NCBI GenBank assembly: GCA_036266995.1 | Contig: DATAWX010000033.1 | Location: forward strand, 1 to 23,805 | Direction: 5' to 3' | DNA length: 23,805 nt | DNA from: GCA-003244245 sp036266995 | Lineage (GTDB): Bacteria > Actinomycetota > Actinomycetes > Mycobacteriales > Pseudonocardiaceae | Shown: positions 15,612-21,869 of the stretch, one piece after another | Position numbering within the stretch: the stretch's first letter is position 1 | Layout of the letters: each line of letters opens with the position of its first letter | Notes under the pieces: model-generated | Told to the model about the DNA's origin: nothing | The model's input: only the letters and a program-made list of their open reading frames with translations | Database searches by the model: none | Made by a program: the position numbers and the translations under genes

Positions 15612-16421
15612 ATGACCACGATCGCTGTTCTGGGCACCGGCAAGATCGGTGAGGCCCTGCTCTCTGGTTTGCTCGACGCCGGCCGCAGTCCGGATGACCT
15701 GATGTTCACGGAGCGTTATCCCGACCGGGCCGCGAAACTCGAGCAGACCTACCGGGTGCGGGCGGTCGATGCCGCCACTGCGGCAGGCAAGGCCGACGTT
15801 CTGATCGTCGCGGTCAAGCCACAGGACATCGACCCACTACTGGCCGAGCTCGCCGGACTGATCCGCCCGAACACGCTGGTGGTGAGCTTGTGCGCCGGGT
15901 TGCCCACCGCGCTCTACGAGCGCCGGCTTCCTGATGGGGTGCCAGTCGTGCGGGTAATGCCCAACACGCCGATGCTGGTCGGCGAGGCGATGAGTGCGAT
16001 CTCCGCTGGCCGCTTCGCCGCCGATGCGCACCTCCAGCTGACCGAGGAGTTACTGGGCAGCGTGGGCAAGGTGGTCCGGGTGCCGGAAAGCCAGCAGGAT
16101 GCCGTCACGGCCCTGTCCGGGTCCGGCCCGGCCTACTTCTTCTACCTGGTCGAGGCGATGATCGACGCGGGGATCATGCTCGGGTTACCCCGGCCGATGG
16201 TGACCGAGCTGATCACCCAGTCCGCGGTGGGGGCAGCCCGGATGTTGCGGGAAACCGGTGAGCACCCGGTGCTGCTGAGGGAGGCCGTGACCTCCCCGGG
16301 AGGCACGACGATCATGGCGATTCGGGAGCTGGAGCGGCACGGCGTGCGGGCGGCATTATTGGCGGCGATCGAGGCGGCTCGGGATCGATCCGTCGAACTC
16401 GGAGCCGCCCATCGGGACTGA
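15612..16421 (+). CDS. proC: Pyrroline-5-carboxylate reductase
   Basis: ProC reduces 1-pyrroline-5-carboxylate to L-proline with NAD(P)H, the last step of proline synthesis in the cytoplasm. The 269-residue protein begins MTTIAVLGTGKIGEALLSGL with the Rossmann GTGKIG at residues 8-13. It then shows VLIVAVKPQDID, LVVSLCAGLP, VPVVRVMPNTPMLVGEAMSA, the dimer/active-site SGSGPAYFFYLVEAMIDAG and the C-terminal VTSPGGTTIMAI. All are canonical. ATG 15612 is the only start giving the standard N-terminus. It lies directly after proline dehydrogenase, so the two opposing reactions are adjacent and may be co-transcribed. Rv0500 occupies the same position in M. tuberculosis. Confidence 0.96.
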   Translation: MTTIAVLGTGKIGEALLSGLLDAGRSPDDLMFTERYPDRAAKLEQTYRVRAVDAATAAGKADVLIVAVKPQDIDPLLAELAGLIRPNTLVVSLCAGLPTALYERRLPDGVPVVRVMPNTPMLVGEAMSAISAGRFAADAHLQLTEELLGSVGKVVRVPESQQDAVTALSGSGPAYFFYLVEAMIDAGIMLGLPRPMVTELITQSAVGAARMLRETGEHPVLLREAVTSPGGTTIMAIRELERHGVRAALLAAIEAARDRSVELGAAHRD

Positions 16422-16564
16422 TACTCAGTAGAACCGATGCGAAGTACAACTGATCGGAGTCGCACGGCCACCACCAGTCCCGCTACTCTCATCAGAACAG
16501 GTGCGTCACGGACCGCGGGAGGGGAAGCCCGGCGGCGCGTGACGTGGTGAGGACGCGATGACCC

Positions 16565-16771
16565 ATGCTGATGAACGAACAGGCCGGGGCGGCCAAGGTA
16601 CAGTTCCTCACGGTCGCCGAGGTGGCCGCGATGATGCGGGTATCTAAGATGACGGTCTACCGGTTGGTACATGCGGGCGAGTTGCCCGCCGTACGCGTCG
16701 GGCGTTCCTTCCGCGTTCCGGAGGCGGCCGTACATGGTTACCTGGAGAACGCCTATTTCGATGCGGGATGA
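16565..16771 (+). CDS. Small helix-turn-helix (MerR/excisionase-type) DNA-binding protein, Rv0500A-like
   Basis: This 68-residue protein consists almost entirely of a winged HTH of the excisionase/BldC-like class: LTVAEVAAMMRVSKMTVYRL, VHAGELPAVRVGRSFRVPE and AVHGYLENAYFDAG. The same protein lies between proC and bS22 in M. tuberculosis (Rv0500A). It is presumably a transcription factor or nucleoid-associated regulator; its targets are unknown. ATG 16565 is the first in-frame start, with GAGG 12 nt upstream; ATG 16571 is an alternative. ATG 16558 is out of frame and leads nowhere. Confidence 0.88.
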   Translation: MLMNEQAGAAKVQFLTVAEVAAMMRVSKMTVYRLVHAGELPAVRVGRSFRVPEAAVHGYLENAYFDAG

Positions 16772-16821
16772 TTCAGGGTCGGGTGCCGGCTGGGCCTGAC
16801 TGTGGAGACTCCGAGATGGGG

Positions 16822-16827
16822 TAACCT
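16822..16827 (+). promoter_or_regulatory. Candidate -10 box for the bS22 gene
   Basis: TAACCT fits the actinobacterial housekeeping TANNNT -10 pattern and lies about 100 nt before the bS22 start, in the 152-nt gap after the HTH gene. The upstream -35 element is not clear (a CTGTGG lies 16 nt upstream). Tentative. Confidence 0.25.
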
Positions 16828-16923
16828 GGGCGGCCATTCGCGCCCGTTGCTGGGCACATCGCCGCCCGTCGACCACCAGCACCTTCCTGACCAACACAGC
16901 TACCACCAGCGAGGAGGCCGAGT

Positions 16924-17025
16924 ATGGGCTCGGTGATCAAGAAACGTCGTAAGCGCATGTCCAAGAAGAAGCACCGCAAGTTGCTTCGCAAGACGCGGGT
17001 GCAGCGCCGCAAGCTCAAGAAGTAG
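16924..17025 (+). CDS. Small ribosomal subunit protein bS22 (AURKAIC family)
   Basis: This 33-residue, extremely basic protein reads MGSVIKKRRKRMSKKKHRKL and continues LRKTRVQRRKLKK. It matches actinobacterial bS22 (Rv0500B type), a small ribosomal subunit protein first seen in mycobacterial ribosome structures. The Shine-Dalgarno AGGAGG at 16912-16917 is optimal, 6 nt before the ATG, as expected for a highly expressed ribosomal gene. The gene is too short for most gene callers' default cut-offs. It sits between the HTH regulator and the epimerase as in M. tuberculosis. Confidence 0.93.
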   Translation: MGSVIKKRRKRMSKKKHRKLLRKTRVQRRKLKK

Positions 17026-17050
17026 TCTCTGCGCGCGGTTCAGGCGCAGC

Positions 17051-18145
17051 ATGTCGCCATCGACGGTCCTGGTCACCGGAGCCAGCCGATTCATCGGCGG
17101 GCGGCTGGCTGTTCGACTCGCGGCCGATCCTGAGATCGACCGTGTTCTCGCGGTGGACACCGTGCCGCCGGGCCCAGAACTGTTGCGCCGAATGGGGCGC
17201 GCCGAGTTCGTGCGCGCCGACCTGAGTGATCCGCTCGCCAAGGTGATCTCCACGGCCAACGTCGATACCGTGGTGCACGCTTCGACCAGCGCCAACCCGC
17301 CTGGCTCCGGCGGGTATCGCGGCGGTCGAAGCGCGATCAAACAGATGAACGTCATTGGCACCATGCAGCTTCTGGCGGCCTGCCAGAAGTCGACGACGGT
17401 GGCCCGGCTGGTCGTGAAGTCCACCGGCGCGGTATATGGTGCCAGCTCGCTGGATCAGGCGATGTTCACCGAACGCGACGAACTCAACGCGATACCGGCC
17501 ACTGGGTATGCCACGGATGCGGTCGAGATCGAGGGCTACATCCGCGGTTTCGCGCGGCGGCGCGAGGATGTGGACGTCACGGTGCTGCGCTTCGCTGACA
17601 TCATCGGGCCACGCGTCGATACCACGCTCAGCCGGTACTTCTCGCTTCCCGCGGTGCCCACTGTGCTGGGCTACGACGGTCGGTTGCAGTTGTTGCACGA
17701 GCAGGACGCACTTGCAGTGCTCGAGCGGGCCACCCGGGCGCAGCTGCCGGGGGTTTTCAACGTCGGCGGCGACGGGGTACTGCTGGTCTCGCAGGCGATC
17801 CGGCGGCTGGGCCGGATTCCGATCCCCATACCGGCGCCGGCCGTGGATGCCGTCGGCCGGTTGTTGCACAGCGTGTCGCTGGTTGATGACGAGCACACTC
17901 GATTTCTCAATTCCGGCCGGGTGCTGGACACCACCCGGTTGCGCACCGAGTTCGGCTTCGTGCCCAAGTGGACGACCGTCGAGGCGTTCGACGATTTCGT
18001 CCGTGGTGCAGCGTTGCGGCCCACGGTCGACCCGAAATGGATCGCCACGGTCGACCCGAAATGGATCGCCACGGTGGAACGGGGCCTGCTCGGCCTCGCG
18101 AGCCGGTTCCGGAGTGCCGGTCAGGGGCGAGCGCGACGTTGGTAG
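17051..18145 (+). CDS. NAD-dependent epimerase/dehydratase family protein, GalE2/Rv0501-like (atypical SDR)
   Basis: This 364-residue extended-SDR protein has the Rossmann start VLVTGASRFIGGRLAVRLAA (TGASRFIG at 9-16). It also has the DLSDPLAKVI and DTVVHAST strands, the KSTGAVYGAS segment and VTVLRFADIIGPRVD. Where classical members have YxxxK it reads GYATDAVEIEGY, with Tyr153 but Ala at the lysine position 157. So it may be non-catalytic or use other chemistry. Location after bS22 corresponds to Rv0501 (galE2), whose substrate is not firmly known. The C-terminus has a clean in-frame duplication of VDPKWIAT (326-333 and 334-341). It starts 26 nt after bS22, and its last 25 bases overlap the convergent HAD gene. 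Confidence 0.85.
   Translation: MSPSTVLVTGASRFIGGRLAVRLAADPEIDRVLAVDTVPPGPELLRRMGRAEFVRADLSDPLAKVISTANVDTVVHASTSANPPGSGGYRGGRSAIKQMNVIGTMQLLAACQKSTTVARLVVKSTGAVYGASSLDQAMFTERDELNAIPATGYATDAVEIEGYIRGFARRREDVDVTVLRFADIIGPRVDTTLSRYFSLPAVPTVLGYDGRLQLLHEQDALAVLERATRAQLPGVFNVGGDGVLLVSQAIRRLGRIPIPIPAPAVDAVGRLLHSVSLVDDEHTRFLNSGRVLDTTRLRTEFGFVPKWTTVEAFDDFVRGAALRPTVDPKWIATVDPKWIATVERGLLGLASRFRSAGQGRARRW
18022..18069 (+). repeat. In-frame 24-bp tandem duplication inside the epimerase gene
   Basis: Two exact 24-nt copies, 18022-18045 and 18046-18069, each start CACGGTCGACCCG. The next bases (CACGGTGGA) begin a partial third unit. It adds eight residues near the C-terminus without shifting the frame. Exact identity, including silent positions, suggests recent replication slippage. 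Confidence 0.9.
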
Positions 18146-19047
18146 GCCAAGCGGGCGGCGACCGCACCTGCAGCCATTCCGATGCCCATCACCGATGTTC
18201 TCGCGGCCTTACGGCCGGCCCGGAACTCGCGGATCTGCCAGCCCCGTGCCCGGGCGGTCTCCCGAAGGTTGGGATCCGGGTTCACCGCGACCGCGGTGCC
18301 CACCATCGAGAGCATCGGAATGTCGTTAGCTGAGTCGGAGTAGGCGGTGCAGCGCTCCAGGTCGAGGCCTTCCTCGACGGCTAACGCGCGCACCGCCTGC
18401 GCCTTCGCCGCGCCATGCAGGATGTCGCCAACCAGCCGGCCGGTGTACACGCCGTCGACGGCCTCCGCGACGGTGCCCAGCGCACCGGTGAGCTCGAGGC
18501 GGCGTGCGATGATCGTGGCCAGCTCCACCGGAGTCGCTGTGACCAGCCACACCCGCTGCCCAGCGTCGAGGTGCATCTGCGCCAGCGCCAGAGTTCCCGA
18601 CCAGATCCGGTGAGCCATCAGCTCGTCGTAGATGTCCTCACCAAGCTCGATGAACTGCTGGGTGGATCTGCCGGCGACGAACGACAGCGCCTGCTCGCGA
18701 CTGGTACGCATCTCCGCGACGCTGAGCTCCTTGCCGAACACTCTGAACCTCAGCTGTTGCCACGTGATCGATGCCAGCGCACCGGCAGGAAAGAACTTCC
18801 TGGCGGCCAGACCCTGGGCGAAGTAGAAGATCGAAGCGCCCCGCATCATGGTGTTATCGACATCGAAGAACGCGGCCGCAGTGGTGTCCGTGGGAACCGC
18901 CACGGTGGGCGCCACCTCGGCGACGGCCACGCCAACGAGGTTTGCCTCGGCGCCACCCTGTCCATTGCGGGTGGTCAGGGCGACCTTCTCTGTTCGGATG
19001 TCCTGATGCCCATCTCGATGGCCATCCTGATCACACCGTCGTGGCAC
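18121..19047 (-). CDS. HAD-IB family hydrolase (SerB1/Rv0505c-like phosphatase)
   Basis: This haloacid-dehalogenase subfamily IB phosphatase has up to 308 residues. HAD motif I is FFDVDNTMMRGASIF, followed by the cap region typical of these actinobacterial proteins (FARGL-like FAQGLAARKFF). Motif II is LVTATPVELA, the motif III lysine is in HGAAKAQAVRAL and motif IV is AYSDSANDIPML. A C-terminal hydrophobic helix (VMGIGMAAGAVAARLAY) followed by arginines suggests membrane association. Annotated relatives are called phosphoserine phosphatase-like, but the substrate is unproven. The start is uncertain: GTG 19047 has AGGA just upstream, while conserved sequence begins only around TTAAAFFDVDNT, so a shorter protein is possible. 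It is the last gene of the minus-strand sigma/DUF5667 unit and is convergent with the epimerase. Confidence 0.85.
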   Translation of the reverse strand: MPRRCDQDGHRDGHQDIRTEKVALTTRNGQGGAEANLVGVAVAEVAPTVAVPTDTTAAAFFDVDNTMMRGASIFYFAQGLAARKFFPAGALASITWQQLRFRVFGKELSVAEMRTSREQALSFVAGRSTQQFIELGEDIYDELMAHRIWSGTLALAQMHLDAGQRVWLVTATPVELATIIARRLELTGALGTVAEAVDGVYTGRLVGDILHGAAKAQAVRALAVEEGLDLERCTAYSDSANDIPMLSMVGTAVAVNPDPNLRETARARGWQIREFRAGRKAARTSVMGIGMAAGAVAARLAYQRRARP

Positions 19048-19202
19048 TGGATCCTGCCCTGAATATCGGAGTGGGGTCCTTCCGCGTCCGTCTCACTCAA
19101 AGCGCCAAGCCGATCACAAGACTGCCGTGATGACTTCCCCTGAGCAACCGAACAGTAGGGATCTACTCGACATACGCTGGGTGGAGTTGAGGTGACGGTC
19201 AG

Positions 19203-20447
19203 CTATCCGGGAGGCAGCAACCGCGGCTGCAGGATCCACGGCGGCAACGGCGCAGCAGGCCTTGGTGAATCGTGCGCGGGGAAGGGCCGCCACGGTTCAG
19301 GCCGCAACCGCTCGGATCCGGGTTGCGCCGGGTCCGGCAGGACGCTACCCGGGCCTCGAGTTGCCGGAAGACCGGACTGGCTACTCGAACCGTTCTGTGC
19401 GGGAACAGGAACCTTGACCGACGGCGGATGAAGCAGCAGGTTGGGCGGCAGGACAGCGCTGGGTGGGCTTACCGCTGGTAGTGCTGGGACGCTCGGCAGC
19501 GGTACCGCCGCCGAGGTGCCGTCCACCGGGGCCGGCCTGCAGGCGTCGCTTGCCGGCAACAGACCCAGCTCGTCGCGGGTGCCGGAGGTGATCGTGACGC
19601 AGTTGGACCGCTGGTTCAGCGCGGACGCTCTGGCAACGACTCGATCCAGCAGTGCGAGTGTGCTGTCCAGCCGGGCACTGATGGGCATCGGCAACGCGGG
19701 ACGGATCAGCGCCAGCCTGGCCTTCTGCTGCTCCGCCCACCCGCGCAGTGCCGATAGGCTGCTGGGCTGACCGTGCAGGGCGAGGCCAGTGAGCAGCCTG
19801 GCACCCGCAGTGGCGTCTGAATCGAAGTCATCGAGAGCCCGGATGAACTTGCCCTGCCCCTCGGACCAGGTGCCGGCACTGTCTGCCTGGTCCGCCATGA
19901 TCTGGATCTCGTTCACCCGATCGCCGGCGAACTCCAGGTGCTTGAGCGCCTTGGGCTGGTCTCCGAAGGTCAATCCGAGTTCAGCGGACTCGGCAGTGCG
20001 CTTGAAGGTGTACAAGGCGTCACCGGGCACTGCATCGCGGGACAGCAGGACACTCATCCCGGACAGTGACATCGTCAGGCACAGTGCCGCAGCCGCTGCC
20101 ACCACCACCCGGCCCCGGGTCTCGTCGGGAAGCCAGCGCCGACGCCGAGTGGCCCGCAGGGGCAGGACTGGGCTGTTGCCTTCATGAACCACCGAAGAGA
20201 ACTCGGCCATGACGCGCTGGCGCATCCGGTCACGTTCCGCCGGGGTCGGGCCGACCGCCGCGCCAGCCTGGCGCAACGCCGCGACCACAGTCAGGTCCCG
20301 CTGCAAGGTCCGGTCGGAGACGTCGCGGATACCGCTATCCGCTGCGCGGGCGAAGTTGTCCTGCTCTTGCCCGTCGCTGCTCCGACCCCCGGATGTGCGC
20401 GTCGTCCTCACCACCTTCGGACCCGTGGGCCGTGTCCCTCGGAGCAA
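19203..20447 (-). CDS. DUF5667 membrane protein, RsbN-like anti-sigma candidate
   Basis: The product has up to 414 residues. The N-terminal cytoplasmic part contains ERDRMRQRVMAEF, followed by a run of arginines. A single transmembrane helix (VVVAAAAALCLTMSLSGMSVLL, about 110-135) leads into a DUF5667-type extracytoplasmic segment, PGDALYTFKRTAESAELGLTF. The C-terminal 100 or so residues are Pro/Ser-rich. In Streptomyces the gene after bldN encodes the anti-sigma factor RsbN, and the BldN-like sigma gene here ends just upstream. An anti-sigma role is therefore inferred from position and topology. The start is uncertain: the frame opens with TTG 20447, and tandem GTG codons at 20414 and 20411 are alternatives. 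A start at 20414 leaves about 90 nt after the sigma gene. Confidence 0.75.
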   Translation of the reverse strand: MLRGTRPTGPKVVRTTRTSGGRSSDGQEQDNFARAADSGIRDVSDRTLQRDLTVVAALRQAGAAVGPTPAERDRMRQRVMAEFSSVVHEGNSPVLPLRATRRRRWLPDETRGRVVVAAAAALCLTMSLSGMSVLLSRDAVPGDALYTFKRTAESAELGLTFGDQPKALKHLEFAGDRVNEIQIMADQADSAGTWSEGQGKFIRALDDFDSDATAGARLLTGLALHGQPSSLSALRGWAEQQKARLALIRPALPMPISARLDSTLALLDRVVARASALNQRSNCVTITSGTRDELGLLPASDACRPAPVDGTSAAVPLPSVPALPAVSPPSAVLPPNLLLHPPSVKVPVPAQNGSSSQSGLPATRGPGSVLPDPAQPGSERLRPEPWRPFPAHDSPRPAAPLPPWILQPRLLPPG

Positions 20448-20505
20448 CGAGCGGTTATCCAGGTGGTTACGCCCAGGCTGTGAGTGTCAGCTGTGAATGT
20501 GATAG

Positions 20506-21216
20506 TCATCGCAGCCCCTCCGGCAACAACTGCGCCAGCCTGCGGACCGCGCGATGTTGCAGCGCCTTGACCGCGCCCTCGTTACGACCCATCACGGCAG
20601 CGGTCTCCGAGACCGACATGCCCTGCATGAACCGCAGCATGATGCACTCCTGCTGATCCCGACCCAGTTGGGCGACGCAGCGCATGAGCTCTGCCGCGGT
20701 GGCCTCCTCGACCACTTCGTGCTCCGGGCCGCGGTCATCCGCGCTGGAATCGAGAATGTCGGCGGTGGTCATCTCCAGCCGGTACCGGCTGGACTTGACG
20801 TGGTCGAGAACAAGGTTACGCGCGATGGTGACGAACCAGGCTCCGACGTCGCGACCCTGGTAGCTCACCGAAGAGATCCGGCGCAACGCCCGCAGGAAGG
20901 TCTCGCTGGTGAGGTCCTCGGCCAGCGGACGGTCACTCACCCGGAACAGGATGAACCGAAAGACCACATCGACATACCGGTCGTAAAGCTGGCCGAAGGC
21001 GTTCTGGTCGCCCTGCTGGGCGGCCGCGACGAGTTCCCACGCGGCGGTGTCGACCTCTGGCCCGGCGTGTTCGATGGCGGCACCCTCCGCGGGTTGATCA
21101 ACCTCCGCGACCCCCGGATCTGGTGCGCCCGACTCCGGCTTGCCCGGATGGGGTGCGCGCGACTCGGGCTTGACCGGATGGGGGACCGGCTGGGCGCTGG
21201 GGCGAGCGAACTTCAC
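20506..21216 (-). CDS. ECF sigma factor, BldN-like
   Basis: This 236-residue RNA polymerase sigma factor has an N-terminal Pro-rich extension of about 55 residues and a region 2 FGQLYDRYVDVVFRFILFRV followed by LAEDLTSETFLRALRRI. Then come VGAWFVTIARNLVLDHVKSS and region 4 DQQECIMLRFMQGMSVSETA, AVMGRNEGAVKALQHRAVRR. These segments closely resemble Streptomyces BldN as I remember it. In S. coelicolor BldN is made with an N-terminal pro-sequence, so the extension here may have a similar role. It carries an imperfect 30-nt-period repeat giving KPESRAPHPG then KPESGAPDPG. The start is the GTG at 21216, without a clear Shine-Dalgarno. The gene is followed by a DUF5667 partner and is divergent from a glutaredoxin-like gene. 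Confidence 0.88.
   Translation of the reverse strand: MKFARPSAQPVPHPVKPESRAPHPGKPESGAPDPGVAEVDQPAEGAAIEHAGPEVDTAAWELVAAAQQGDQNAFGQLYDRYVDVVFRFILFRVSDRPLAEDLTSETFLRALRRISSVSYQGRDVGAWFVTIARNLVLDHVKSSRYRLEMTTADILDSSADDRGPEHEVVEEATAAELMRCVAQLGRDQQECIMLRFMQGMSVSETAAVMGRNEGAVKALQHRAVRRLAQLLPEGLR
21122..21180 (-). repeat. Imperfect 30-nt-period tandem repeat in the sigma factor N-terminus
   Basis: Units at 21122-21150 and 21152-21180 match at 26 of 29 positions (period 30). They encode consecutive KPES(R/G)AP(H/D)PG blocks in the non-conserved N-terminal extension, so the length of this arm may vary between strains. Confidence 0.75.
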
Positions 21217-21569
21217 GCGATCAGGCGTCGGCGTAACCGGCGCGGCTGTGGTCGGGGACCCTCAGCACGCCCGCACGCGGTTGCGGATCGGTCCCGGGAT
21301 TCCGAGGACCATCTCGGTTGCGGCATGAGCCACTCCTCAGTTCGCTCGTGCCGACCGTTCGCGTCAACGGTCGCCTAACGTGGTCGCTTCAAAGGCGTGC
21401 GGAAGCATACGACGGCGACACGCTACGCGGTGCACCTCCTAGGCTGCGGACGGTAGGTCTGCTAATCGCGAACTGCGTTCTGCGGACAGAACGCACCAAA
21501 CCAGGCCTGCCAACCACCCGGCTGTCCTCGGCCCGCCGCCCGCGGTGCCTGCGGTGGCAAGCTGGCGGG
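21217..21569. promoter_or_regulatory. Divergent intergenic region with two inverted repeats (sigma / glutaredoxin)
   Basis: This 353-nt gap separates the divergent sigma and glutaredoxin-like genes; no gene is supportable in it. One inverted repeat pairs GACCGTT (21353-21359) with AACGGTC (21366-21372) over a 6-nt spacer. A second pairs TGCGTTCTG (21474-21482) with CAGAACGCA (21487-21495) over a 4-nt spacer. Either could be an operator for a dimeric regulator. I could not identify -35/-10 elements with confidence. Confidence 0.5.
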
Positions 21570-21809
21570 ATGCAGCACGAGGTGACCTTGCTGGTCCGCG
21601 CGCAGTGCCATGCGTGTTCCGCCGCCCGAGCGGACATCGCCCGGATCTGCGCCGAACTGGATGTTCCCTGGCAGGCCAGCGACGTGGATGACGATCCACA
21701 ACTACGGGCCGAGTACGGCGACCGGGTTCCGGTGATCCTCGTCGACGGGCGGGAGCACGGCTTCTGGACGGTGGAGGAGCCGCGGCTGCGCGCCGCGCTC
21801 ACCGCATGA
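21570..21809 (+). CDS. Glutaredoxin-like thioredoxin-fold protein (DUF836 type), Rv0508-like
   Basis: This 79-residue thioredoxin-fold protein has an N-terminal strand EVTLLVRAQ followed by the redox-type CHAC motif. The cis-proline strand is VPVILVDGREHGFWTVEEPRLRAAL. The layout is that of the small actinobacterial glutaredoxin-like proteins such as Rv0508. In a mycothiol organism a thiol-disulfide role is possible, but partners are unknown. ATG 21570 gives the expected MQHEVTLLV start; the frame is open further upstream, but that part has no similarity to the family. The Shine-Dalgarno is weak. Confidence 0.85.
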   Translation: MQHEVTLLVRAQCHACSAARADIARICAELDVPWQASDVDDDPQLRAEYGDRVPVILVDGREHGFWTVEEPRLRAALTA

Positions 21810-21869
21810 GCGGTATTACGATCTGAACTCTGGTTGAACCTCCCACCCCGGGAAGCCGAACTGGCGGAC

